From: Paracoccus sp. (in: a-proteobacteria)
GTDB taxonomy: Bacteria; Pseudomonadota; Alphaproteobacteria; Rhodobacterales; Rhodobacteraceae
DNA: 64,000 nt
Assembly: GCF_030538655.1 (NCBI RefSeq)
Contig: NZ_JAUNTO010000003.1
Coordinates: forward strand, 62,001 to 126,000
Reading direction: 5' to 3'
This document shows positions 8,005-15,818 of the stretch, one piece after another. The translations under genes and the position numbers were made by a program. Position 1 is the stretch's first letter. Each line of letters starts with the position of its first letter. The notes beneath the pieces were generated by a model that saw only the letters and a list, made by a program, of their open reading frames with translations, had not been told where the DNA came from and made no database searches.

Positions 8005-8507
8005 TCGCCATTGCCGATGATTCGGCCCTGCATCTGCTGGAATTCACCGACCGCAAGGCCCTGCCCACACAATTGCGGCAAGTTTCAAAGGCCGCGCAAG
8101 GCCGCATCGGGCTGGGCCGCACCGCCATCACCGACGCGACCGAGGCACAGCTGACTGCCTTTTTCGCCGGTCGCCAGCCCCGGTTCGACCTGCCGCTGGC
8201 GCTGCTTGGCACCCCGTTCCAGCAACGCGTCTGGCAAGCATTGCGCGAAATTCCCGCAGGCCAGACACGCAGTTACGCCGAACTGGCCCGCGATCTGGAC
8301 CAGCCCTCGGCGGTGCGGGCGGTGGCGGGCGCGAATGCCCGCAATCGCATCGCCATCGTAATTCCCTGCCACCGCGTCATCGGTACCGATGGCCGCCTGA
8401 CCGGCTATGCCGGGGGGCTGTGGCGCAAGGAAAAGCTGATCGAGATCGAACAGGCCTATGCCGGAACAGTGCCGGATCAGGGCGCGAAAAGCGCAGCCGG
8501 GGCTTGA
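8001..8507 (+). CDS. Ada C-terminal half: O6-methylguanine-DNA methyltransferase
   Basis: This 168-aa suicide methyltransferase repairs O6-methylguanine. The active-site motif IPCHRVIG has Cys123 as acceptor. Before it are the DNA-binding helix and arginine-finger region ([22 protein letters not shown]). The N-terminal part ([17 protein letters not shown]) is typical of the linker and N-lobe of fused Ada rather than of a free Ogt start. It begins at an ATG overlapping the stop of the Ada N-half (ATGA), so translation may be coupled. It could also be the product of a recent one-base frameshift in a fused gene. Confidence 0.87.
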   Translation: MIAIADDSALHLLEFTDRKALPTQLRQVSKAAQGRIGLGRTAITDATEAQLTAFFAGRQPRFDLPLALLGTPFQQRVWQALREIPAGQTRSYAELARDLDQPSAVRAVAGANARNRIAIVIPCHRVIGTDGRLTGYAGGLWRKEKLIEIEQAYAGTVPDQGAKSAAGA

Positions 8508-8530
8508 CGCGCGGGGCTGTGGCGTATATC
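8504..8530 (+). promoter_or_regulatory. Probable sigma-70 promoter of rpmB
   Basis: TTGACG at 8504-8509 and TATATC at 8525-8530 resemble -35 and -10 boxes, separated by 15 bp, which is shorter than ideal. The pair lies about 100 bp upstream of rpmB and overlaps the 3' end of the methyltransferase gene. It is supported by position and hexamers only. Confidence 0.45.
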
Positions 8531-8632
8531 CACCCGCGAACAGAATTCCGGGCGCTGCCTCGCGGCGCCCTTTCACATTGGCGGCAGCCGGTCCAATGCG
8601 GTGCCCGCCCGCTGCAACGAAGGAACAAGATC

Positions 8633-8917
8633 ATGTCGCGCGTTTGCGAACTGACCGGCAAAGGGCCGATGACCGGCAATAACGTCAGCCACGCCAACAA
8701 CAAGACCCGTCGCCGGTTTCTGCCGAACCTGAACGACGTGACCCTGCTGTCGGAAACCACGGGCCAGTCCTATTCGCTGCGGATTTCCGCTGCGGCGCTG
8801 CGCTCGGTCGATCACCGGGGCGGTCTGGATGCGTTTCTGGCCAAGGCCAAGGACGACGAACTGTCGCCCCGCGCGCTGAAGATCAAGCGCGAGATCGCCA
8901 AAGGCGCCGCCGCCTGA
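8633..8917 (+). CDS. rpmB: 50S ribosomal protein L28
   Basis: This 94-aa large-subunit protein begins [20 protein letters not shown], followed by [12 protein letters not shown], both diagnostic for L28. The length is typical for alphaproteobacteria. The start is set by the conserved [10 protein letters not shown] and by GAAGGAACAAG just upstream. It is monocistronic: a promoter-like sequence precedes it and a strong hairpin with a T-run follows. Confidence 0.98.
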   Translation: MSRVCELTGKGPMTGNNVSHANNKTRRRFLPNLNDVTLLSETTGQSYSLRISAAALRSVDHRGGLDAFLAKAKDDELSPRALKIKREIAKGAAA

Positions 8918-8947
8918 TTCCTGCCCCGGCAGGATCGCGATAAATCA

Positions 8948-8970
8948 CCCCGCCTGTCCGGCGGGGTTTT
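8948..8970 (+). terminator. Rho-independent terminator of rpmB
   Basis: A perfect 7-bp stem, CCCCGCC (8948-8954) and GGCGGGG (8960-8966), encloses a TGTCC loop and is followed directly by TTTT. It begins 31 bp after the rpmB stop codon. Confidence 0.85.
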
Positions 8971-9025
8971 CGTATATCTATGTGGGCGATTGCGAAGGCA
9001 GGCGGGGAATGCCTTAATCGGCGGC

Positions 9026-9367
9026 ATGATTCGTCTGGTCCACTCTGCACTGATCCTGATTCTGGTCGTGACCGGCATCGCGCTTGGGTCGGCGCGCGGT
9101 CAGGCACAGGTGGCCGGGCAGATCGTGATCTGTGCCGGCAGCGTCACCATCAGCATTGCCGTTGACGATCAGGGCCAGCCGGTCGAACAGAACCACTTTT
9201 GCCCCGATATGGCGCTGTCGCTGCTGGCGGCGATCGCCGATGCGGGCCAGCCTGACCGGCTGTTGCCGCAGCCGCGCCGGATCGGCTGGACCGTCGGTCC
9301 CGACAGCGGCCAGTCGCACGACATTCCGCCTCACAGCGCCCGCGATCCGCCGGTTGTCCTGTCGTAA
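9026..9367 (+). CDS. Small secreted protein with Cys36 and HxC motif, next to copper chaperone
   Basis: This 113-aa protein has an N-terminal signal-like helix (about residues 4-22, ending GSARGQA). The mature part has IVICAGSVTISI with Cys36, then NHFCPD with His57 and Cys59. This resembles DUF2946-type small proteins that often sit beside copper genes, with a 'C-x(n)-H-x-CP' pattern. The match is partial and I do not assign a function. Its start at 9026 gives a standard signal peptide. It precedes the PCuAC gene by 37 bp on the same strand and is probably in one operon with it. Copper binding through Cys/His is inference. Confidence 0.6.
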   Translation: MIRLVHSALILILVVTGIALGSARGQAQVAGQIVICAGSVTISIAVDDQGQPVEQNHFCPDMALSLLAAIADAGQPDRLLPQPRRIGWTVGPDSGQSHDIPPHSARDPPVVLS

Positions 9368-9404
9368 CCCTTGAAATCTTTTTCGATAACGACAGGACAA
9401 CATC

Positions 9405-9866
9405 ATGAAAACCTTGACTTTCGCCGCCTGCGCGGCGCTGTTTCCCGTGGCCGTTCTGGCCCATGACGCCGTGGCGGTCACAGATGCCTATGCCCGCAGC
9501 TCCAACCCGCAGACCGGCGCGGCCTTTATGCTGCTGGACAACCACCGCGAGGTGGATTGCACCCTTGGCAACGTCACCTCGGATCTGGCCGAACGGACCG
9601 AGATGCACACCCACCGCGAAGTGGATGGCGTGATGAAGATGGTTCCGATCGAGGGCGGGATCACCATTCCCGCCGGAGAGGTTCACCCGATGCAGCGCGG
9701 CGCGGATCACGTCATGTTCCTGGGCCTGCATCAGCCGCTGAAGGATGGCGATGTGGTCAGGTTCACGCTGGATTTCGGCGATTGCGGCACGGTCGATGTC
9801 AAAACAACGGTCGATAACGCCCGCCAGCCCGATGCGGCACCGGCAGCGGGCCACACGGGCCACTGA
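9405..9866 (+). CDS. Periplasmic copper chaperone, PCuAC family
   Basis: This 153-aa secreted protein has a signal peptide ending about residue 19 (FPVAVLA before HD). The PCuAC domain has the characteristic copper ligands of the H(M)x10Mx21HxM type: TEMHTHREVDGVMKM, then EVHPMQRGADHVM. It would hand Cu(I) to the CuA/CuB sites of cytochrome oxidase or to other periplasmic cuproproteins. The C-terminal tail is His-rich (AAGHTGH). It forms a likely pair with the small Cys protein upstream, while the convergent copA operon lies just downstream. Confidence 0.9.
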   Translation: MKTLTFAACAALFPVAVLAHDAVAVTDAYARSSNPQTGAAFMLLDNHREVDCTLGNVTSDLAERTEMHTHREVDGVMKMVPIEGGITIPAGEVHPMQRGADHVMFLGLHQPLKDGDVVRFTLDFGDCGTVDVKTTVDNARQPDAAPAAGHTGH

Positions 9867-9882
9867 CCCGCACCCTTGCCAT

Positions 9883-9909
9883 GCGGCCCGCCCTTTACCG
9901 GCGGGCCGC
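9883..9909. terminator. Hairpin between convergent PCuAC and esterase genes
   Basis: A perfect 10-bp stem, GCGGCCCGCC (9883-9892) and GGCGGGCCGC (9900-9909), has a 7-nt loop containing the stop codon of the esterase. It could act as a shared bidirectional terminator for the two convergent genes. No long T-run follows on either strand. Confidence 0.45.
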
Positions 9910-10542
9910 GATCCGCGCCAGCAGCGCCTGCGCCGACGGTCCCAGATGCGCCGCCAGCAATGCGGCCCCCTGCGCTGATGGATGCACCCCGTCCGCCAGA
10001 AGATAGGCCGCCCGGCGGTCGTCCGGCAGGGCGGTAATCGGCGCATAAAGATCGGGCAGCAGCAGCGTATCATGCCGCGCGGCCAGCCGGGGCCAGATCG
10101 CCCTCCATTCAGCCCGCCGCGCCCGGTCGCGGATCGGCGCGTCGATGCCGACCAGCAACAGCGGACGCCCGCCCCGGCCCGCGCGGGTCAGGATTGCGTC
10201 AAGGTTTGCCTCGGCCCTACTGGCGGACCAGCCCATCAGCAGATCATTGGCGCCAAGCGCGACGATCACCCCGTCGGCGCCGCCCCGCAATGCCCGACCG
10301 ATGCGGACCCGCCCGCCATAGGTGGTGTCGCCCGACAGACCGTGGTTGACGATCCGCGCGGCTGTGCCCTCCTGCGCCAGCCAGCGTTCCAGTTGCGGCA
10401 CCAGCCCATAGCCCGCAGCCAACCCAAAGCCTTCGGTCAGGCTGTCGCCCAGCATCACGATGCGCGGCCCTGCCCCGTTCGCCGCGGCACCGCCCAAAGG
10501 CAGCGCCGCCATGCCCACCAGGACCGCCCGCCGCGCAATCAC
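9895..10542 (-). CDS. tesA: Arylesterase/TesA-type SGNH hydrolase
   Basis: This 215-aa GDSL-family hydrolase, probably periplasmic, has a short N-terminal hydrophobic signal. Block I is IVMLGDSLTEGFGL (nucleophile Ser), block II is GLSGDTT, block III is VALGANDLL (GxND), and the catalytic Asp and His are in ADGVHPSAQG. It matches the multifunctional thioesterase/arylesterase TesA group. It starts at GTG 10542, overlapping the copA stop as GTGA, so it is coupled to the copper ATPase. That pairing is probably positional, and no copper role is implied. Confidence 0.85.
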   Translation of the reverse strand: MIARRAVLVGMAALPLGGAAANGAGPRIVMLGDSLTEGFGLAAGYGLVPQLERWLAQEGTAARIVNHGLSGDTTYGGRVRIGRALRGGADGVIVALGANDLLMGWSASRAEANLDAILTRAGRGGRPLLLVGIDAPIRDRARRAEWRAIWPRLAARHDTLLLPDLYAPITALPDDRRAAYLLADGVHPSAQGAALLAAHLGPSAQALLARIAARR

Positions 10543-12791
10543 GGCGCGCGCCGCAGCCGCAAGGCGTTGGTAACGACGAAGACCGATGACATCGCCATCG
10601 CCCCCGCCGCCAGCATCGGCGACAGTTGCGGCCCGCCAAACGGCACCAGCACCCCCATCGCCACCGGAATCAGCGCGATGTTATAGGCAAAGGCCCAGAA
10701 CAGGTTCTGCCGGATATTACGCATCACCGCGCGGCTGAGGCTGATGGCGCGCACCACCCCCGAGGGATCGCCCGCTGACAGCACAGCATCCGCCGATTCG
10801 ATGGCCACATCAGTGCCGGTGCCGATGGCGATGCCGGTATCAGCCGCAGCCAGCGCAGGCGCATCGTTGATGCCATCGCCCACAAAAACGCTGCCCGCCC
10901 CCATGGCACGGATCTGATTCAGCTTGCCTTCAGGCAGGACGCCGGCGGTGATCTGGTCGATGCCCAGCTTTGCCCCCACCGCCTGCGCCGTGGCCGGCGT
11001 ATCGCCGGAAATCATCCCCGTGCGCAGGCCCAGATCGTGCAGCCCCCGGATTGCCGCCGCCGCATCCTCGCGCACCGGGTCGGCCAGGGCCATCGCAGCG
11101 ATGTGGGTGCCGTCAACGGCCAGATGCACCGGCGTCGCCCCCTGCCCGGCCCAGTCATCAGCGGCCTGTTGCAGTTCCGGGGCGGGCGTCACCCCGGCCT
11201 GCGTCAGCGCGGCAAGGTTGCCGATCAGCAGCGCGTGGCCCTGAACCTGCGCCGTCAGGCCACGCCCCGCGGTGGCGGTCACATCCTGCGCCAGAGGCAG
11301 ATCCAGCCCCTGCGCCGCCGCGACGATGGCGGCAGCCAGCGGGTGTTCGGATTGCGATTCAGCCGCCGCCGCCAGCCGCAGCACATCATCCCGCGACCAG
11401 CCGGGCACACTGCGCAGCCCGGTCAGCGCCGGTGCGCCTTGGGTCAGGGTGCCGGTCTTGTCAAAGGCCACCACCTTGGCCTCGGCCAGCCGTTGCAGCG
11501 CGTCACCGCGCCGGAACAGGATGCCCAGTTCCGCCCCGCGCCCGGTGCCGACCATGATCGAGACCGGCACCGCCAGCCCCATCGCGCAGGGGCAGGCGAT
11601 AATCAGCACCGATACGGCCGCGACGAACGCCTCGGCCAGACCGGGGCCAAAGATCAGCCACAGCACAAAGGTCAGTGCCGACAGCGCCATCACCGCCGGA
11701 ACAAAGATGCGGGTGATCCGGTCCACCAGCGCCTGCACCGGCAGCTTGGTGGCCTGCGCGTCCTCGACCAGAGTCACGATGCGCGACAGCACCGTATCCG
11801 CGCCGGTCGCAGTGACGCGCACCACCAGCGCGGCAGATCCGTTGACCGTGCCGCCCGTCACCGGATCACCGGGACCTTTCGTCACCGGCACGGGTTCGCC
11901 GGTCAGCATCGCCTCGTCGATGGTGCCGGTGCCTTCGGTGATCTCACCGTCCACGGCGACACGCTCGCCAGGGCGCAGGCGGATCAAGTCACCGGGCATC
12001 AGATCGGCGGCGGGAACAGTAACGGGCTGGCCATTGCGCAGCAGCGTGGCGGTATCGGGTGTCAGTTCCATCAGGTGCCGGATCGCCGCACCCGCCTGTC
12101 CGCGCGCCCGCGCTTCGAGCCAGCGGCCCATCAGAATCAGCGTCACGATCACCGCCGCCGCCTCGAAATAGACATGGCGCGCATCGGGGGGCAGCAGGTC
12201 GGGTGCCAGCGTCACCACCGTGGAATAGGCAAACGCCGCCCCGGCCCCAAGCGCCACGAGGCTGTTCATCTCTGGCCCGCCGCGCAACAGGGCGGGGATG
12301 CCGTGGGCAAAGAACAGCCGCCCCGGCCCGGCCAGAACCGCAAAAGTCAGCAGCATCTGCACGATCCACAGCGGGCGTTCCCCCACCGCGCCATGCAGCC
12401 AGTGGTGAAAGGCCGGAACGGCGTGGCCGCCCATCTCCATCACGAAAACCGGCAAGGTCAGCAGCAGCGCGATCAAAAAGCGGCGGCGCAGGCTGTCAGT
12501 TTCGCGCATCTGCACACTGGAAGCATCACGCCGCGCGCCAGCCTGCCGCAAGCTGGCCGGATAGCCCTGCGCGGTGACAGCATCGGCCAGCGCCTGCGGA
12601 TCGCCCCCGGCCTCATGGGTCACGCGGGCGCTGCCGGTGGCAAGGTTGACCACGGCGGCCTGCACGCCGGGCTGCGCCTTTAACGCGCGCTCGACCCGGC
12701 CGGAACATGCGGCGCAGCTCATCCCCTCGATAGTCAGAAAGCTGTCCTGCGTGGCGGCGGGATCAGCGGCGAAAGATGGTGTGTTGGTCAT
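10539..12791 (-). CDS. copA: Copper-translocating P1B-type ATPase
   Basis: This 750-aa inner-membrane ATPase exports Cu(I) from the cytoplasm. It has one N-terminal heavy-metal domain (EGMSCAACSGRVE, CxxC at about 26-29) and the membrane CPC motif in IIACPCAMGLAVP. It also has the phosphorylation site FDKTGTLTQG, the HP motif in SEHPLA, and the hinge GDGINDAPAL. The ATG at 12791 was chosen over an upstream in-frame TTG because AGGACG precedes it at normal spacing. No CueR or CopZ gene is visible nearby. Copper chaperone genes lie convergently at 9026-9866. Confidence 0.95.
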   Translation of the reverse strand: MTNTPSFAADPAATQDSFLTIEGMSCAACSGRVERALKAQPGVQAAVVNLATGSARVTHEAGGDPQALADAVTAQGYPASLRQAGARRDASSVQMRETDSLRRRFLIALLLTLPVFVMEMGGHAVPAFHHWLHGAVGERPLWIVQMLLTFAVLAGPGRLFFAHGIPALLRGGPEMNSLVALGAGAAFAYSTVVTLAPDLLPPDARHVYFEAAAVIVTLILMGRWLEARARGQAGAAIRHLMELTPDTATLLRNGQPVTVPAADLMPGDLIRLRPGERVAVDGEITEGTGTIDEAMLTGEPVPVTKGPGDPVTGGTVNGSAALVVRVTATGADTVLSRIVTLVEDAQATKLPVQALVDRITRIFVPAVMALSALTFVLWLIFGPGLAEAFVAAVSVLIIACPCAMGLAVPVSIMVGTGRGAELGILFRRGDALQRLAEAKVVAFDKTGTLTQGAPALTGLRSVPGWSRDDVLRLAAAAESQSEHPLAAAIVAAAQGLDLPLAQDVTATAGRGLTAQVQGHALLIGNLAALTQAGVTPAPELQQAADDWAGQGATPVHLAVDGTHIAAMALADPVREDAAAAIRGLHDLGLRTGMISGDTPATAQAVGAKLGIDQITAGVLPEGKLNQIRAMGAGSVFVGDGINDAPALAAADTGIAIGTGTDVAIESADAVLSAGDPSGVVRAISLSRAVMRNIRQNLFWAFAYNIALIPVAMGVLVPFGGPQLSPMLAAGAMAMSSVFVVTNALRLRRAP

Positions 12792-13220
12792 GGGTTCGTC
12801 CTGTCGCAAAAACCAGTGTCATGGGGTTGCGGTCGGGACGAGGCGGCCCCTGCGGTCGCCGGGGCACATGCTGCATCAGCCTCACCACCAGAGGCGGCAA
12901 GGTCAGATGCAGCGGATGACAAGGGCGCATCGGATCGCGCGCGGCAGGTGCCGTTTGCCGCGCCAGCCGCCGCCGTGCGCCCTGATGACAGCGGCACCCA
13001 CGCCCGCCGCGGCCCCGGCACAGATGCGGGGCGCGCGCGGCAGCCCGTCGCGGATGGCGATGTGGCGATGCGTGATCCATGCCTGACAGATGTGGGTGCC
13101 TTCCCGCCGCGTCAAGGGAAACCCGCCGATGTAGGGCCGATGACGCGGGATTGAGTTGCGCGCCCCCTGCCGCAGCGTATATGCATGGCCGAAATTTGTG
13201 ATGTTACCGGGAATTTGACG
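12792..13220. other. 429-bp region without a supported gene upstream of copA
   Basis: This spacer separates divergent copA and the L,D-transpeptidase gene. A leftward frame ending at 12903 has strong G/C third-position bias over about 13081-12903 (…HRHIAIRDGLPRAPRICAG…), but it has no start codon of its own close by and no family I recognise. I do not call it a gene. No copper-type MerR operator (spaced 19-bp promoter with dyad) was found by eye. Confidence 0.4.
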
Positions 13221-13784
13221 ATGAAACGCCGCCAGATGCTGTCGCTTGCCCTGCCGCTGATCGCCGCGCCGTCGCTGGTTATGGCACAGGCCGCGACACC
13301 GGCTGCCGCTACGCGCGACCCCTATGCCCCGACCGAGGTCGCCATCCGCGAAGATTTCCCGGTCGGCGCCATTGTCGTCGTCAGCCGCGACTTTTACCTG
13401 TATCACGTCATCGCGCCGGGCCGGGCGATCCGTTACGGTGTTGCCGTGGGACGCGACGAACTGGTGTGGAAGGGTCAGGCCACCGTGGGCCGCAAGGTCG
13501 AATGGCCCAGCTGGCGCCCCACGAACGAGATGATTAAACGCAACCCCGCCGCCTATGAGCGTTACAAGGACGGGATGCCCGGCGGGCCGCGCAACCCCTT
13601 GGGCGCGCGGGCGCTGTATCTGTATGATGCGCAGGGCCGCGACACCGCCATCCGCATCCATGGCACGACCGAGCCGAACTCGATCGGGCGCGCGGTGTCG
13701 AACGGCTGCCTGCGGATGCGCAACGAAGCCGTGATGAGCCTTTACGATCAGGTGCCCATCGGCACCCCGGTCTGGGTCTATTGA
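13221..13784 (+). CDS. Periplasmic L,D-transpeptidase (ErfK/YbiS/YcfS type)
   Basis: This 187-aa exported protein has the N terminus MKRRQMLSLALPLIAAPS, followed by an AQA cleavage site. The twin arginine suggests possible Tat export. The YkuD catalytic stretch is complete: IRIHGTTEP, then SIGRAVSNGCLRM with the nucleophilic Cys. ErfK-type enzymes crosslink peptidoglycan or anchor lipoprotein. The start at 13221 is set by the signal peptide. It ends 7 bp before mnmH on the same strand. Confidence 0.9.
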   Translation: MKRRQMLSLALPLIAAPSLVMAQAATPAAATRDPYAPTEVAIREDFPVGAIVVVSRDFYLYHVIAPGRAIRYGVAVGRDELVWKGQATVGRKVEWPSWRPTNEMIKRNPAAYERYKDGMPGGPRNPLGARALYLYDAQGRDTAIRIHGTTEPNSIGRAVSNGCLRMRNEAVMSLYDQVPIGTPVWVY

Positions 13785-13791
13785 TCCCGCC

Positions 13792-14838
13792 TTGCGCGGG
13801 CTTTCCCTGACTTCGGTCGCGGACCCGGCCTTGGCCGGGTTCGATACCATCATCGACGTGCGGTCGCCGTCGGAATATGCGCAGGATCATCTGCCGGGCG
13901 CCATCAACCTGCCGGTTATGTCAGATCAGGAACGCGCACAGGTCGGCACGATCTATAAACAGGTCTCGCCTTTTGACGCCCGCAAGTTGGGGGCGGCGCT
14001 GGTCGCCGCCAATGCCGCGCGCCATATTGCCGGGCCGCTGGCGGGAATGACGGGCGGCTGGCGGCCCTTGGTCTATTGCTGGCGCGGCGGGCAGCGGTCG
14101 GGATCGTTCGGGGTGATCCTGTCGCAGATCGGCTGGCGCGTGGGCCGAATCGAGGGCGGTTACAAGACCTGGCGGCGGCTGGTGGTGGACCGGGTACAGA
14201 ACCTTGGCGTGCCCGCGCCGGTGGTTGTGCTGGACGGCAACACCGGCGCGGCCAAAACGGCGGTGCTGGCGCGTTTGGCGGCGGGCGGCGCACAGGTCAT
14301 CGACCTTGAGGGGCTGGCCAATCATCGAGGATCGCTGTTCGGCGCGATGCCGGGTGGCCAGCCGGGGCAAAAGCTGTTCGAGGGTCGGCTGGCCACCGCG
14401 TTGGAGCGGCTGGACCCGACGCGCCCGGTCCTGTTCGAGGCTGAAAGCAGCCGCATCGGCGCGCTGACCGTGCCGCGCAGCGTATGGCAGGCGCTCTGCT
14501 CTGCGCCGCGCATCCGCCTGTCGGTGCCCTTGGCCGAACGCGCCCGCTTTATCGCCGCCACCTATGCCGATGCGGCGACCGAAGCCGCCGCAATCATCGA
14601 GCACCTGCGCCCCCTGCACCCCGCCGAACGCATTCAGGAATGGCTGGCGCAGGCGACGGCGGGGGACTGGACCGGGCTGGCCCAAGGGCTGATGCGCGAT
14701 CATTATGACCCGCGCTATGAACGGCACCGCGCCCGCTATGGCGACCGCGACCGTGCGGTGATTGCGGTGGACCGGCTGGATGATGCCGGGCTGAATCGCG
14801 CCGCCGAACAGATCGCATCGCTGATCGGGGCGGGTTAA
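13792..14838 (+). CDS. mnmH: tRNA 2-selenouridine synthase (MnmH/SelU)
   Basis: This 348-aa enzyme replaces sulfur with selenium at the wobble 2-thiouridine of certain tRNAs, through a geranylated intermediate, using selenophosphate. The N-terminal rhodanese domain carries the catalytic Cys96 in VYCWRGGQRSGS and the family segment NLPVMSDQERAQVGTIYKQ. A C-terminal P-loop reads GNTGAAKT (149-156), with Ala in place of the usual Gly before Lys. TTG at 13792 is the only start keeping the whole rhodanese domain. No selD lies in the window, so the selenophosphate source must be elsewhere. Confidence 0.92.
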   Translation: MRGLSLTSVADPALAGFDTIIDVRSPSEYAQDHLPGAINLPVMSDQERAQVGTIYKQVSPFDARKLGAALVAANAARHIAGPLAGMTGGWRPLVYCWRGGQRSGSFGVILSQIGWRVGRIEGGYKTWRRLVVDRVQNLGVPAPVVVLDGNTGAAKTAVLARLAAGGAQVIDLEGLANHRGSLFGAMPGGQPGQKLFEGRLATALERLDPTRPVLFEAESSRIGALTVPRSVWQALCSAPRIRLSVPLAERARFIAATYADAATEAAAIIEHLRPLHPAERIQEWLAQATAGDWTGLAQGLMRDHYDPRYERHRARYGDRDRAVIAVDRLDDAGLNRAAEQIASLIGAG

Positions 14839-14873
14839 CCACAACAGCCGCCCGCCCTGTGACAAACGTGCAC

Positions 14874-15006
14874 GGGGGGCCGTCTGCCCCCCGACGCCGC
14901 GTTCCGCGTCGGCCCGCCCCCAAAGGGGCCGTGCGTTCGTCGGGGAAAAGCCATGGGCTTTTCCTGATCCTCCTCACCCCCCGAGGATATTTTCAAACGA
15001 AAGACG
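14874..15006. repeat. Composite extragenic repeat, copy B (three hairpins plus GGATATTTTCAAACGAAAGAC)
   Basis: This lies between the convergent ends of mnmH and the purine nucleoside phosphorylase gene. Hairpin 1 is GGGGGGC (14874-14880) with GCCCCCC (14886-14892). Hairpin 2 is CCGACGC (14891-14897) with GCGTCGG (14906-14912). Hairpin 3 is GGAAAAGCC (14944-14952) with GGCTTTTCC (14956-14964). It ends with CCCCCCGAGGATATTTTC and AAACGAAAGACG, the core shared with copies A, C and D. The hairpins could terminate both convergent genes. Such G-rich and GATATTT elements recur in Rhodobacteraceae intergenic DNA, as far as I recall. Confidence 0.7.
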
Positions 15007-15014
15007 CGCGCCGG

Positions 15015-15818
15015 TCAGGCCCCGTCGCGCAGCATCCGGCGCAGCAGCTTTTCCAGCTTGGCGGCACCCAGCGGGGCCATTTCCTTGGTATGATCGTGGC
15101 TGATGTTTTCGTCGGACAGACCGGCACCCATATTGGTGATGACCGAAATGGCCGCACAGCGCAGCCCCAGAAACCGGGCGAGGATGATTTCCGGCACGGT
15201 GGACATGCCCACCGCATCCATCCCCAGCACCTGTGCCGCGCGGATTTCGGCAGGCGTTTCGAAAGACGGGCCAGAGAACCAGCCATAGACTCCCTGCGGC
15301 AAGGCCACGCCTTCGGCATCGGCGGCGGCGGTCAGCGCCGCGCGCAGGCCAGGGTCATGCGCCTGCGTCATCGGCACAAAGCGGGCGTCGGTCTTTTCCC
15401 CGATCAGCGGGTTCGTGCCCGCAAAGGCGATGTGATCCGACAGCAGCATCAGACTGCCCGGCGGCATATCTTCGCGCAGCGATCCGGCGGCATTGGTCAG
15501 GATCAGCCGGTCGCAGCCAAGCGCCGCCAGCACCTCAAGCGGCAAGCGCATCGCATCAGGGCGGCCGGATTCGTAGTAATGCGAGCGACCGCCGAACACG
15601 GCCACACGCCGCCCCTCAAGCTGACCGATGACCAGTTGCGGCACATGGCCCGACACACCGGCATGGGGAAAGCCCGGCAGGTCGTCATAGGGGATGGCCA
15701 CACCATCGACCCTGCCCGCCAGATGCCCCAGCCCCGACCCAAGGATCAGCCCGTATTCCGGCGGCGCATCGCCCGCGCGCGATTGGATCAGACGGGCCAG
15801 CTCAACGCTCTTTGACAT
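15015..15818 (-). CDS. punA: Purine nucleoside phosphorylase, trimeric class
   Basis: This 267-aa protein cleaves purine nucleosides with phosphate to free base and ribose-1-phosphate. It has the PNP signature pieces: LGSGLGHLA, phosphate-site GGRSHYYE, TNAAGSL, and GPSFETPAEIRAAQVLGMDAVGMSTVPE, where the Glu, Met and Asn positions of the base site sit. The start at 15818 is set by a GGAGGAGAA ribosome site. An in-frame codon 42 bp upstream lacks one. It overlaps the permease end by 17 bp. It is the metabolic enzyme of the nucleoside import operon. Confidence 0.93.
   Translation of the reverse strand: MSKSVELARLIQSRAGDAPPEYGLILGSGLGHLAGRVDGVAIPYDDLPGFPHAGVSGHVPQLVIGQLEGRRVAVFGGRSHYYESGRPDAMRLPLEVLAALGCDRLILTNAAGSLREDMPPGSLMLLSDHIAFAGTNPLIGEKTDARFVPMTQAHDPGLRAALTAAADAEGVALPQGVYGWFSGPSFETPAEIRAAQVLGMDAVGMSTVPEIILARFLGLRCAAISVITNMGAGLSDENISHDHTKEMAPLGAAKLEKLLRRMLRDGA

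Noticed and set aside
13792..14838. MnmH with a broken P-loop as a sign of inactivity
   Set aside because: The Ala in GNTGAAKT replaces Gly before Lys, but I believe alphaproteobacterial MnmH proteins often vary here. The rhodanese Cys and all other segments are intact.
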